The notes under the pieces: model-generated
Told to the model about the DNA's origin: nothing
Database searches by the model: none
The model's input: only the letters and a program-made list of their open reading frames with translations
In this document: in pieces, positions 29,112-38,376 of the stretch
How the letters are laid out: every line of letters starts with the position of its first letter
Numbering within the stretch: position 1 is the stretch's first letter
Source: JACCSI01 sp963815285
GTDB taxonomy: Bacteria > Acidobacteriota > Vicinamibacteria > Vicinamibacterales > UBA2999
Assembly (NCBI GenBank): GCA_963815285.1
Contig: CAWFGB010000005.1
Location: 872,282-936,281, forward strand
Length of the DNA stretch: 64,000 nt
Direction: 5' to 3'
Translations under genes and position numbers: made by a program

Positions 29112-31115
29112 TCAATCCTTCGCGCTTTGTACGATGGCGATGGTATGTCCTGCAATCGTCAGCGAGCCCGAGCGCGGCGCCGAGCCGTCGTTTTCCTTCA
29201 CACTGAACGACACGGTGCCATCGCCGCTGCCCGACGCAGCGGAAGTCAAGCTGATGAACGATCCGCCGCTCGCTACGCTTGCTGTCCAGGCACAACCGAC
29301 CTGGGTAGTGATCGTCACGGTGCCGTCATCCTTTTTGCTTTCTTTTCTGTCGAACGAAAAGCTGGTGGGGTTCACGGAATACGTGCAGGTCGAGGCGGCA
29401 GCCTGCGAGATCGTGAACGTTGCGCCGGCAATCGTCAGCGTCCCGGTGCGGGCTGCTCCGGTGTTAGCCGCGACGTCGAAGCCGACTGACCCGTTCCCGC
29501 TTCCGCTCGCGCCGGACGTCACCGTGATCCATTGCACGTTGCTGCCCGCCGTCCAGGTGCAGCCGGACGTGGTGGTAACGCTGACGGGGCCGCCGCGGCC
29601 GCCTATCGATGATGCGGACTGACTCGAGGGTGAGATGGCGAAGGAACAGCCAGCGGCCTGCATCACGGTGTAGGTGTTGCCAGCAATCGTCATCGTTCCG
29701 GTGCGCGCCCCGCTGGGGTTGGCGGCCGCCGTGAAGGTGACCGATCCGTTGCCGCTGCCTGACGCGCCACTCGTGATGCTGAGCCACGACGCGTTGTTCG
29801 AGGCCGTCCACGCGCATCCTGCCGGCGCGGTGACGCCGATCGCGGTGCCGTCGCCGCCGGCGGCCCCGATCGATTGACTCGAGTTCGCCAGCGCGAACGT
29901 GCACGAGGGCGGAGGCGGTGTAGGGGGAGTCGGACTCGTCGGTGGAGGTGTAGGCGCGGCCGCCTGTGTAATCGTGAACGTCTGCCCGGCGACCGAGATC
30001 ACGCCGGTCCGCTCGCTGCTAGTGTTTGCGGCGACAACGTATTGCGCGGTGCCGTTGCCGGTGCCCGTTTCACCCGAGATGATCGTCACCCACGCCACGT
30101 GACTCGTGGCGCTCCACCGGCACCCCGACGACGTCGAGACGGCGATGGGCACACCGGCCCCGCCTGCGGACGCGATCGACTGGCTGAGAGGTGCGATCGT
30201 GGCAGCGCACGACGGCGTGCCAGCCTGACTGATCGTCACCGTCGCGTTGTTGATGCGGATCGCGCCGCCGCGTGGGTTGCCGCCGTTTGGCGTCACCGTG
30301 AGCGTCACCGCACCTGGTCCGGTGCCGCTCGTGGCTGTTAGCACGATCCATGCGTCGCTGGCCACGGCGGTCCAGGCGCACGCCGCCGGGGTCGTGATGG
30401 CGATCGGCGTACCTGCACCGCCCGTCGCCGTGAGTGTCTGCGCCAGCGGCGTTACGCTGACCTGGCACGTCTGCAGTGCAATGCCGCTCTGAGTGATGGC
30501 GAGCGTTTGTCCGGCAACGGTGACCGCGCCGGACCGTTGGCCGCCGCCGTTCGCCGCCACCGTCACTGTGATGGTGCCGGTGCCGGTGCCGCTTGCCGGG
30601 GTCAGCGTTATCCACGGCACGTCAGCGGACACACTCCACGTGCAGCCGGTGAGCGCGGTGATGGTTATCGTGCGCGACGTGCTGCCCTCGCCGAACGCGG
30701 CGTCGAGGTCGCCGAGCGTGAAGCGGCACGCGGCCGCGGCCTGATCGACGCGCGCGCGCGCGTCGTTCACGATCACATCGCCGGCACGCGCCGCCGCCGC
30801 CGGATTGGCTGTCACTCGGAAGCGGACTTCCCCATTCCCCTGCCCCGATTCCGGCGAGAGCTCAGTGATCCACGGCGCTTCTGCGCTGGCCGTCCACGCG
30901 CACTCCGGTTGCGTGGTCACTGTCACGGCACTCGTGCCGCCGCCGCTGTCGATGGCGCCGCCGGCTGCGGCGAGCGTGACGCGGCATTTCACCGGTGTAG
31001 GCCCCGTTGCTAAGGACGAGCTCGACCCACAACCGACCGAGAATGCCAGCGCGGCGGTAAGAGCCATGAAGGTGACGTCAGGAAAATGAGCAGGAAGACG
31101 CGAGAGAAAATGCAT
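29112..31115 (-). CDS. Surface lipoprotein with seven BACON domains
   Basis: A 667-residue protein. A start at 31115 or ATG 31067 leads into a lipobox (LAFSVGC), so it is probably a lipoprotein. Seven BACON repeats of ~80 residues follow, each with a leading Cys, a second Cys in the CxWTA/CTWS motif, W(I/L), SGxGxGxV and a closing ITQ. A Pro-rich linker (PPPTSPTPPTPPPP) separates the first four from the last three. BACON domains are linked to carbohydrate or mucin binding in Bacteroidetes; here the ligand is unknown. It heads an operon with a beta-barrel and a proline-rich membrane protein. Confidence 0.85.
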   Translation of the reverse strand: MHFLSRLPAHFPDVTFMALTAALAFSVGCGSSSSLATGPTPVKCRVTLAAAGGAIDSGGGTSAVTVTTQPECAWTASAEAPWITELSPESGQGNGEVRFRVTANPAAAARAGDVIVNDARARVDQAAAACRFTLGDLDAAFGEGSTSRTITITALTGCTWSVSADVPWITLTPASGTGTGTITVTVAANGGGQRSGAVTVAGQTLAITQSGIALQTCQVSVTPLAQTLTATGGAGTPIAITTPAACAWTAVASDAWIVLTATSGTGPGAVTLTVTPNGGNPRGGAIRINNATVTISQAGTPSCAATIAPLSQSIASAGGAGVPIAVSTSSGCRWSATSHVAWVTIISGETGTGNGTAQYVVAANTSSERTGVISVAGQTFTITQAAAPTPPPTSPTPPTPPPPSCTFALANSSQSIGAAGGDGTAIGVTAPAGCAWTASNNASWLSITSGASGSGNGSVTFTAAANPSGARTGTMTIAGNTYTVMQAAGCSFAISPSSQSASSIGGRGGPVSVTTTSGCTWTAGSNVQWITVTSGASGSGNGSVGFDVAANTGAARTGTLTIAGATFTISQAAASTCTYSVNPTSFSFDRKESKKDDGTVTITTQVGCAWTASVASGGSFISLTSAASGSGDGTVSFSVKENDGSAPRSGSLTIAGHTIAIVQSAKD

Positions 31116-31301
31116 AGAGCTTCAGAGTCACACGTCCGGAGCGAGAATTGCGCCAACGCGACGACGCGAAATTACTCAGACGCGAGGGCCTCTCCGCTCG
31201 TCGCTACCGTTGAGCCACCCAACCCGAAACTCGCTGGGCCGCTTAGACCGAGGAAAGTTGGACAATCTCGGTAGCGCCCAGGAGAACGACCGCCGAGGGA
31301 A

Positions 31302-31497
31302 CTATAAATCCCTGCGACGACGAAGCAGGCTCCCTCCCCCGAGAGCGGCGAGGTCGGCGGTACCACTGCCCTCGACGACCACGTCGCCGCCCTCCTCCAT
31401 GGTCAAAATGAGCGCCGCGTACGTCGGACGCGACGCGCCGAGAAGAAGGCCGAGCGCCAGGACAGTCACGCCAATTCCACGCAAAAAAGTGTGACAT
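31302..31497 (-). pseudogene. Secreted protein start (PEP-CTERM-like family), truncated and frameshifted
   Basis: One minus frame encodes a good signal peptide and mature start: LRGIGVTVLALGLLLGASRPTYA then LILTMEEGGDVVVEGSGTADLAAL, the pattern of PEP-CTERM-type exported proteins (xxGDVVxxxSGTxxxxAL). The ATG with its ribosome site (acaaggggacttcca) is in another frame, and a run of six T at the fourth codon accounts for the one-base shift. The protein ends after ~95 residues, without the sorting tail. Confidence 0.5.
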
Positions 31498-31589
31498 TGG
31501 AAGTCCCCTTGTTGGAGGTAAGGCGGAGGCTGACCAGTGCGAGCGCGAAGTCTACATGCGCCTTGCACGGTGGTCAATGCATTCAAGGT

Positions 31590-32302
31590 GAGATGCGCTG
31601 ACGTCGCAGCCCAACAGTCGCAACGGGAACAGCAACGCTGGCGCTGACGTGGAGACCGTCGGAGGATTCGCTCGCCGGAAGACGGGGGTCCGGGCGTGTC
31701 CGCGGCCGATGATCCCGAAGTCTCCGCCTTGCTCGACGCGATCAGCGAGCTGCTCGAAGCCCAACGCCGCGCTGCGTTATTGGCGCCGAACGACTCGCCG
31801 CACGCGCGTCATAGACGGCAGACGAAGCACGCGACGTGCGCCACGAGATTCAGACGGTCCCCGACGGCGCCGAACTCATGGATGCGATGATCACGCTGCG
31901 ACTGCAGGAGCTGCGATCAATGTGATGGCAGCAACGAAGACTCAATCGTGGGCCGGTGCGCCGAGGGATGAATTTGTGAAGCGCATCCTGATCAGCCGTG
32001 GCCGCACGTCGTTGACGCAAGACGGTGCGCCCGGGGCAGGGATGCCGTGCGCCTTGTGGCGCACGCGGCACCCGCGCCGCTGAACTCAAGGCGCACTGTC
32101 GGCGTGGACCGACCCGGATGGGACACTCAAACGCCTGACGCCGAGCGCGAGTTGTGCGTGGTTCGCGAGAGCCCGAGGTACTCGCAGGTCGCCTCGCTCT
32201 GTTCCGCCAAAACCTGCGGCCGATGTGAGATTCACCGCCCGCGTGGTGATTTTTCGGCACCGATCACGCCCTCCGGGAGAGAAATCGGCGCTCCGGTCCA
32301 AA
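31590..32302. other. Gene-poor stretch
   Basis: I find no gene I can support. A short plus frame from GTG 31696 (SAADDPEVSALLDAISELLEAQRR) has a plausible helical start but breaks down after 40 codons, and a second frame near 31830 continues with helical residues (DGAELMDAMITLRLQEL). It may be a small frameshifted gene. Confidence 0.4.
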
Positions 32303-32659
32303 TCAGCTTCCGATTCGCGAGTCGCACCCATTTGGCGTGCGGAGATAGTCCACTGCTACTGTCGCATCACCCCGAAGCGCGATCTCAACGTCATCATCGC
32401 CCGCTGGATCGCTGCAACCAGGAATGCTGCCGGCCTTCCACTCAAACGAGCCAGATTCGTCGTCGCCAAGATCGGTCCGAAACATCCGGTCGGCAGTCAC
32501 GCCGTGGGTCAGCACACGAGTGGCGGCCTTGTGGGTTGGATGCTGATGATCGTGTCCAGACGAGAAGATGACGAAATGCGGATCGACGGCCTCCGCCGTC
32601 AACTGTTGAGTTCTTTCGAATGCGGAATCGGTGCCGCGCGTCAATGAGGTCCCTTTCAT
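32303..32659 (-). pseudogene. C-terminal fragment of an MBL-fold (ComEC-like) hydrolase
   Basis: The minus frame gives EAVDPHFVIFSSGHDHQHPT, then GVTADRMFRTDLGDDE, PGCSDPAGDDDVEI and VAVDY. This is the end of secreted MBL hydrolases whose first part (IRIVDVGPG ... HHGANNDSAT) is found on the same strand at 35066-35905. The metal-binding HSDADH part is missing here. The two fragments together make one almost complete family member, interrupted by two genes on the opposite strand. Confidence 0.6.
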
Positions 32660-32730
32660 GGGAGCCAGCTTGACGCGCAGAGAATCGGCGTCCTATGATG
32701 CGCGTCCGACTTTTCTCGGAAAGAGGTCAG

Positions 32731-33018
32731 ATGACGACCGTCTTCGTTCACCACCGCGTAGCCGACTACAACACCTGGAGACCAGAATATGACCGCGTGA
32801 TGACGGCCGACTGGAGCAAGGACATCCGTGCACACCGGGTCTGGCGCGGGCAGGATGACCAGAATCTCGTCATCGTCGCGAGCACCTTCGATTCGCGGCA
32901 CGCCGCTGAGGCCGTCATGAATAACGCGACGCTGCGTGAGGCCATGGGGCGAGGTGGCGTAATCGAATCCTCCGTGCGGATTGACTATGTCGATGAAGTA
33001 GCTGCCGGGACGCGCTAG
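32731..33018 (+). CDS. Small dimeric alpha/beta-barrel-like protein (cyclase/ABM-like)
   Basis: A 95-residue protein behind an aaagaggtc site. The pattern TTVFVHHRVADYNTW, AHRVWRGQDDQNLVIVASTFDS, AAEAVMNNATLREAM, GVIESSVRIDYVDEV matches small ferredoxin-like proteins often annotated as cyclases or antibiotic-monooxygenase-like. A catalytic role is not evident. It lies within the segment that separates the two MBL fragments. A related fold is predicted for 46022-46288. Confidence 0.7.
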   Translation: MTTVFVHHRVADYNTWRPEYDRVMTADWSKDIRAHRVWRGQDDQNLVIVASTFDSRHAAEAVMNNATLREAMGRGGVIESSVRIDYVDEVAAGTR

Positions 33019-33155
33019 CGACAAACTCTGAAAGAAGACCCGATCGCGAAGACCTACCAAACATACGGCAACCGTCCACTGAACCGGATCAGGGCCACCG
33101 GACACCGCCGAATATTCGTTGTATAGTCTTCCGACCCGCCCTTGCGAGCTTCCCC

Positions 33156-35141
33156 ATGCTGATCCGATTTGACGTCGCCACTCTACTCGTCCTGTGTACT
33201 TTGATCGGTTGTCCTTCACTGCTCCGCGCTCAGAATCTGGAACTTCGGGCAACTTTGCAGAATCCGGCGCCCGGCAACCTGGGATTCGGATACAGCGTCG
33301 CCGCTCACGGCGATACGGTCGCCATCGGCGCGCCACTGCTCCATCAGAACGGGATTCAGCGCGGCGCCGTTGCGATCTACTCCAGAGCGGGCGGCACTTG
33401 GACGCTCCAGCAGACCCTGACCCGCCCCGAAGGTGTGGGGTTCGGCGGAACGGTGGCGGTGTCCGGCGATACGCTCATCACCGGCCGTCTGGGCTTCAGT
33501 GGCGGTGGCGGCTCCAACATCTACGTCTACGTCCGCAACGCGGGCACCTGGACTCTGCAGGGCGAACTCGTCTCCAGCGGAGGCGCGGCGACAGCCAATC
33601 GCATCGTAATGGATGGCGACACTGCTCTCGTGGCCTACAGCACCGGTGGTGTCTACGTGTTCGTGCGAAGCGGCACCAGCTGGTTCCAACAACAGCGCCT
33701 GCGGCCCGAGGATCCGCCCGGACAGCAGCCAGGGGCCGGTGCCATCGACCTGGGTGGCGACACCGCGATTGTTGGTGCCCCGCGGGAAACGGTGGGCGCG
33801 AATGCCAATCAGGGCGCCGCTTACGTGTTCGTGCGGAGCGGCAGCACATGGACTCAGCAAGCGAGGCTGCTGTCCTCCGCGGGGCGCCAGAACGGGTTTT
33901 TCGGGAATGTTCTCTCCTTGAGCGGCAACGACGTCGTGATCGGACCGGGTGGTGGAGGCTCTTTGTTCAGCCGTGTCGGCACGACGTGGGTTCCGCAGCC
34001 GTCGTTCGACGTACCGCCGGCGTCGCACCCCGCCAGTCCTGACATGCAGCTCAGGAATGTCGTGCTGAACCTCGACACGGCGGTCGTCTCATTCAGTGAG
34101 GGCGGGTTATCAGCTATTAAGTCGTGGGTATACAAACGCGTCGCTGGACACTGGATCCGTCTGGAGCCAGCCACCGTCGTGTTGGGCAACGTCGCGCTCT
34201 CGGGCAACGCGCTGATCTCTGGCTTCGCGTATTACGGAAGCGACCCCAATCAGAATCCGCAATACTACCCCGGCCCGGGCATCGCTTACATCTATGCCGT
34301 GGCAGACGCGGCGCCCCCGGATCCAGTGACGCTGGAAGGCGAGGTGAACGGCACCATCGCGTACCTGAACTGGACGCTTGCCGCCGGCGGCACGGCCGCG
34401 ACGTCGTATGTGATCGAGGCCGGCACGTCTCCTGGCGCGTCGAACTTTCACAACGGCGATGTCGGCAACATTCGCCATGTCTACTCGCCGCCGCTCCCCG
34501 CCGGCCGGTATTACGTGCGCGTGCGTCCGGTCAACGCCTTCGGTGTGGGAGCGCCGTCGAACGAAGTCGTCTTGACGGTCGGCACGCCGCCGGCCGCCGT
34601 GCCTGGCGCGCCAGCCTTGACCGGCTCGGTCAGCAACAACAACGTCATCGCACTGGCGTGGACGCCGTCGTCGAATGGCGGCGCTCCGACGTCTTACTGG
34701 CTTGAAGCCGGCTCGACGTCCGGAGCCACGGATCTGTATAACGGCAACATCGGCACCGGCACGGCCATCAACGCCACGGTCACCGCCGGTACGTATTTTA
34801 TCCGCGTGCGTGGCGTCAACGCGGGCGGCGCAGGGCCGGCATCGAACGAGCGCGTGTTTGTGGCGACCGGGTGCTCGCTGCCCCTGGTACCCACCGGACT
34901 GCATTTTACGCGCGACGGAGATCGCGTGACTGTGCGGTGGGACGTCACCCCCGGTGCGGTCGAATACTTCCTGCTCGCGGGGACAGCGCCGAATACCTAC
35001 AACCTGTACAACGGCACCGTGGGCCGGTTCACGTCAATCACCGAAACCGTGGGGCCCGGCACGTACTACGTGCGCGTTCGTGGGGTAAGTAACTGCGGTC
35101 CCGGTACCGCGTCACCAGAGCTCGAGATCAAGATCCAGTAG
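33156..35141 (+). CDS. Secreted FG-GAP-like beta-propeller protein with three FN3 domains
   Basis: A 661-residue exported protein. Residues 1-25 form a signal peptide ending in LLRAQ. Residues ~28-380 contain seven or so propeller blades with the repeat GDTVAIGAP...GAVAIYSR...WTLQQTL and variants (GDTALVAY, GDTAIVGAPRE). Three fibronectin type III-like domains follow (from ~390, ~480 and ~570), each with a YVIEAG/YWLEAG/YFLLAG strand, the NG turn (FHNGDVG, LYNGNIG, LYNGTVG) and YYVRVR. It is probably a surface or secreted adhesin. It reads against the MBL gene fragments on both sides. Confidence 0.8.
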   Translation: MLIRFDVATLLVLCTLIGCPSLLRAQNLELRATLQNPAPGNLGFGYSVAAHGDTVAIGAPLLHQNGIQRGAVAIYSRAGGTWTLQQTLTRPEGVGFGGTVAVSGDTLITGRLGFSGGGGSNIYVYVRNAGTWTLQGELVSSGGAATANRIVMDGDTALVAYSTGGVYVFVRSGTSWFQQQRLRPEDPPGQQPGAGAIDLGGDTAIVGAPRETVGANANQGAAYVFVRSGSTWTQQARLLSSAGRQNGFFGNVLSLSGNDVVIGPGGGGSLFSRVGTTWVPQPSFDVPPASHPASPDMQLRNVVLNLDTAVVSFSEGGLSAIKSWVYKRVAGHWIRLEPATVVLGNVALSGNALISGFAYYGSDPNQNPQYYPGPGIAYIYAVADAAPPDPVTLEGEVNGTIAYLNWTLAAGGTAATSYVIEAGTSPGASNFHNGDVGNIRHVYSPPLPAGRYYVRVRPVNAFGVGAPSNEVVLTVGTPPAAVPGAPALTGSVSNNNVIALAWTPSSNGGAPTSYWLEAGSTSGATDLYNGNIGTGTAINATVTAGTYFIRVRGVNAGGAGPASNERVFVATGCSLPLVPTGLHFTRDGDRVTVRWDVTPGAVEYFLLAGTAPNTYNLYNGTVGRFTSITETVGPGTYYVRVRGVSNCGPGTASPELEIKIQ

Positions 35142-35905
35142 TCCCACGCTGGCACGGCGCGTTGCCCGCGGTACGAGGGCGGCATGTCGCGTTCGCGGCA
35201 CACGGCCCGCCGAGGATCGGTCGCGCTGTCGTTGTTCGCCCCGTGATGGGATGCGATGAGGACGTCCGATTTGAGCAGCACCTGGCCGGCGCCGTGGCGC
35301 TCCACCATCACCTGTTCCGCGTCCTTGCAGGCATCATCGTCGTCGTCGAGCCGTCGCCCCACGGTATTCCCCGTGAACAGGATGGACCGGCCGCGGTACT
35401 CCAGATGCACAACGATGCTGATCGCGTTCAGGCGCTCACTCGGCGTCGGTCCCGGCCCATCCCAGCGCGGCCAGCCAGCGACCAGCGTCACCACGGCCTC
35501 GCCGAGAGGAACCGAGGCGGTCGTGCGCGGCTCCCCCGCCAGAATCGTGTGTCGCACACGCTTCTCATTGAAGATCCGTGCGCCATCGCCGAGGTGGTCT
35601 GCGTCGGAATGACTGATGACGAGCAGGTCGATGGCATCGCCGGTGATCAGTTCGCGAACGGCCTTCAGGCAGTGCTCACCATTCCAGTGGCCCGCGTCAT
35701 AGACCATCGACGCTCCGCCGGGCACCGTGATGACAGCGCGGAGACCTGGTCCGACGTCAACGATGCGGATGTTGACATCATCGGGCTCCACATCAAGGGC
35801 AGCCATCGCCGGACGCGTCGCTGTGACCGAACCGGACCGCAAGCCGCACGCTGGGAGGATGAGCGCGAAGAGGGCAACCGAAAGAAGGCGCGGGAGAAGA
35901 CGCAT
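35066..35905 (-). pseudogene. N-terminal part of an exported MBL-fold hydrolase
   Basis: From ATG 35905 the protein has a lipoprotein-type signal (FALILPACG), then IRIVDVGPGLRAVITVPGG, YDAGHWNG, the metal motif SHSDADHLG, ILFTGNTVG and a final SHHGANNDSAT. After that the family resemblance stops; the remaining ~50 codons run into the 3' end of the opposite FN3 gene. The missing C-terminal part is at 32303-32659 on the same strand, so the gene looks split by an insertion of about 2.4 kb. A shortened protein might still fold. Confidence 0.6.
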
Positions 35906-36753
35906 GTTGTCACCAGTCTGGCACCGCCGGATTGAATGACCCCACCTGTCGATTAACCGGAGACGCACGGCGTGTCGAGAGGAAGTATTCAGCGAGCTCG
36001 AGGATGTCTTCCTTCCGCTTCACCGATGAAATGCCCAGGAGGCATATGGAGTGTATCGGTCGAGCGCGCCGCAGCCATGCGAGTCGCACGATGCGCGCCG
36101 CAGCTTGCACAGAATTGCCGCAGCCTTGAGCGCTCGGGATCGCCTACTCTTAGGCGACGTGCAGCGCAGCGCGCACACGCGGATGCGCTCATTGCCCACA
36201 TCCTCCCTCAGCCCGGCGGCCTCCGACACGCTGATGGCCTACGACCGGGCCTGGCCACGTGCGCGAAGATCGCCGCGGCAAGGGTTTGACACCCAGGTTG
36301 ACACTCTAGGGCGTGGACACGGGCAAATGCGGCCGTTTAGCGACGTCACCTCGTTGTTGATCGGTCAGGCGGTCGGCTGCGGTGACACGCGGCCGGACGC
36401 CGATTCAACATTGCTCCTGTGTCGCAGACCGACCATCCGCCGTCCCATTCGCAAGTTGCGCGGAACTCCACCGAAGACCGTAAGCTGTGGACGCGTTTTC
36501 GGTCCACCCGACCGAAACGCAGGCTAGGAACGCGGTCCGTCAGCAGACCTGAATGACGGACAGCAAAATAACCTCGCTACTTGGGGTTCCGAGGCGCCGT
36601 ACCGCGCACGTTACCCATTCGTCGCGATTGGCCCTGGTAACCACGAGCAAGCATGTATTGGCCGGTTCAGGCGTGTTTGGCGCAAGTCGTCCGCCGCGTT
36701 ACGATCTCCTCTCGAAGGGGACCACGCGACGGTTATCCACGCAAAGCGTCACA
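35906..36753. other. Gene-poor stretch
   Basis: I find no gene I can support. A minus-strand stretch near 35990-36060 reads IHSICLLGISSVKRKEDILELAEYFL, which is protein-like but short and isolated. A small hairpin (cgcct/aggcg) lies near 36142-36160. Confidence 0.4.
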
Positions 36754-37219
36754 ATGCCATTTGACGAGTTCGCGACGAAGATTCGGCCACGTCTTGTTGC
36801 GTATGCCTCGTCGAAGGGTGTGCCGGGCGATGACATCGCTCAGGAAACGCTCCTTGTACCTGTGGAAGAAGTATTCACACCTTGATTCGGAAGCCGATCT
36901 CGTGCCGCTGGCGTTCAGTATTTGCAGCAGAAAGATCCATGAGGCGCGGCGAATCATCTCTCATACAGGTGCAGCGCTGCCGCAGGACTTGCCCTCGCCG
37001 CAGACTGCTCCCGAGCAGCGCCTGATTGACATCGAAGTACGTGATCGGCTGAAACGTGCTGTACTGAATCTGTCGAAACGCTGCAAGGAACTTATTCGTC
37101 TGCGTCTACTCGGGCGCTCTACAGCGGAGATCGCACAAGCGCTCAACACACGCCCAGCCACCACGTCCGGGGACTTTAACAACAGAAAAGGAATAGTGGG
37201 CCCTCGGTGGCGCAAGTAA
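36754..37219 (+). pseudogene. ECF-type RNA polymerase sigma factor, frameshifted
   Basis: From ATG 36754 the frame gives MPFDEFATKIRPRLVAYASSKG and DDIAQETLL, the sigma-70 region 2 start. A one-base shift near 36855 moves the continuation (LYLWKKYSHLDSEADLVPLAF) to the next frame, which then gives region 4: LSKRCKELIRLRLLGRSTAEIAQALN. The end is also poorly conserved. The upstream half keeps its start codon, so the damage may be recent, or a sequencing error in the shift region cannot be excluded. Confidence 0.65.
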
Positions 37220-37327
37220 TCGTCTCAATGCCCCGACGCATCGTTCGTTGGAGGCCTTCCGCATCACCTAGATGAGACACACGACACGCTTCAGCAGTTC
37301 GCAGGCCGATTCCTGGGTGATTTACCA

Positions 37328-38143
37328 ATGGGTGATTGGAACAGTTCACTGACTCGCGTGCAGCCTGTATTCAACGAGCTACTTGATCGCTGGCCAGACG
37401 GCGCGCCTTGGGTCGGGGAGTTGTGGGAACTCGCCGCTCGTACTCGACCGAACGTGGCGGTCCCAAGACCACCTCACGTGGGTACCCTCCGGCCGTCGGA
37501 AACACCGCCAGACCGGCCATCGCGCGCCGGCAAAGTGTTCGAACGAACGGTCGCGCCGCCCGTGGCCTTCCTCCGCTGGCTGCTCGCACATCCGGAACAG
37601 ATGCAGGTCCGCGATCCGGTCAATTTCGGCGCAAAGAGCGAAGCGTCGCGTGAGTGGCGCAGAAGATTGTTTTCTGGAGATGCTCTGCTGGTGGATCAAG
37701 CGCGTAAAGAGGCTGAGCGACAACTCGCGAAGCGATCGGCGCAGCGGGGTCGTCAAAAGTGGTGGGCCTTTGAAGGCTTCTCCCATGTGGACTGTTGTCT
37801 AATCACAGAAAAGTGCGTCATCTTTGTTGAGGGAAAGCGCACTGAGGCGGTGGCGCCATCGACACTGTGGTTCGGGAAACGAAGCCAGATTTGGCGGAAC
37901 GTCGAGGTCGCGCGCGAGTTCGCACAAAGTAAACAATTTGGCGTCATCTTGGCCGTCGAATCTGAGCGAGATGGCCTCACAGCCCTAGATGCGGCCACGG
38001 AGTCTGTCGCCTACAGCTACCCGCATCTTCAATCAGAAGAACGAAGGGAGTTGGAGCGTCATCTACTGGGATTCGTCACATGGCAGGCGATCACGACCCA
38101 CTTTGGCCTCCCCGCGAGTTGCTTACCGGAACGGACTACTTAA
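37328..38143 (+). CDS. Hypothetical protein with nuclease-like ExK motif
   Basis: A 271-residue cytoplasmic protein. The central part reads FEGFSHVDCCLITEKCVIFVEGKRTE, where an Asp followed by a strand with ExK (VEGKR) gives a PD-(D/E)XK-like arrangement. Then SQIWRNVEVAREFAQ and FGVILAVESE follow. The N-terminal 90 residues are polar and Pro-rich. I do not recognise a named family. The first ATG is used; the site upstream is weak. It stands beside a frameshifted sigma gene and a resolvase, in AT-richer DNA than the backbone. Confidence 0.65.
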   Translation: MGDWNSSLTRVQPVFNELLDRWPDGAPWVGELWELAARTRPNVAVPRPPHVGTLRPSETPPDRPSRAGKVFERTVAPPVAFLRWLLAHPEQMQVRDPVNFGAKSEASREWRRRLFSGDALLVDQARKEAERQLAKRSAQRGRQKWWAFEGFSHVDCCLITEKCVIFVEGKRTEAVAPSTLWFGKRSQIWRNVEVAREFAQSKQFGVILAVESERDGLTALDAATESVAYSYPHLQSEERRELERHLLGFVTWQAITTHFGLPASCLPERTT

Positions 38144-38376
38144 GTGGATCCTGTGACGTCGCACCAATTAGACGTGTTGACGTCAACCATCCGAGGCTTC
38201 GCAGAACGACATTGTTGATCAGCATCGCCGTCTGAGTGTAGGTTTACATAACTCGGGCCGAGCCACAGCGCGAACTGCGACCCGGCCCTAACCAAGTCAA
38301 CCGATTCGACCGGCTGACGAGGCTGCCTCGATCGTAGCAGTCCTCTCCCGCCGGCCGCCTCTTGGAAGGAGCGGCC

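Noticed and set aside
28492..29622. A 376-residue plus-strand frame opposite the beta-barrel and BACON genes
   Set aside because: It crosses the border of two minus-strand genes with strong signals and has no domain of its own.
31696..31890. A 64-residue frame starting SAADDPEVSALLDAISELLEA
   Set aside because: The first 40 codons look helical and plausible, but the rest turns Arg-rich and the frame lacks a partner; kept only as a note in the gene-poor stretch.
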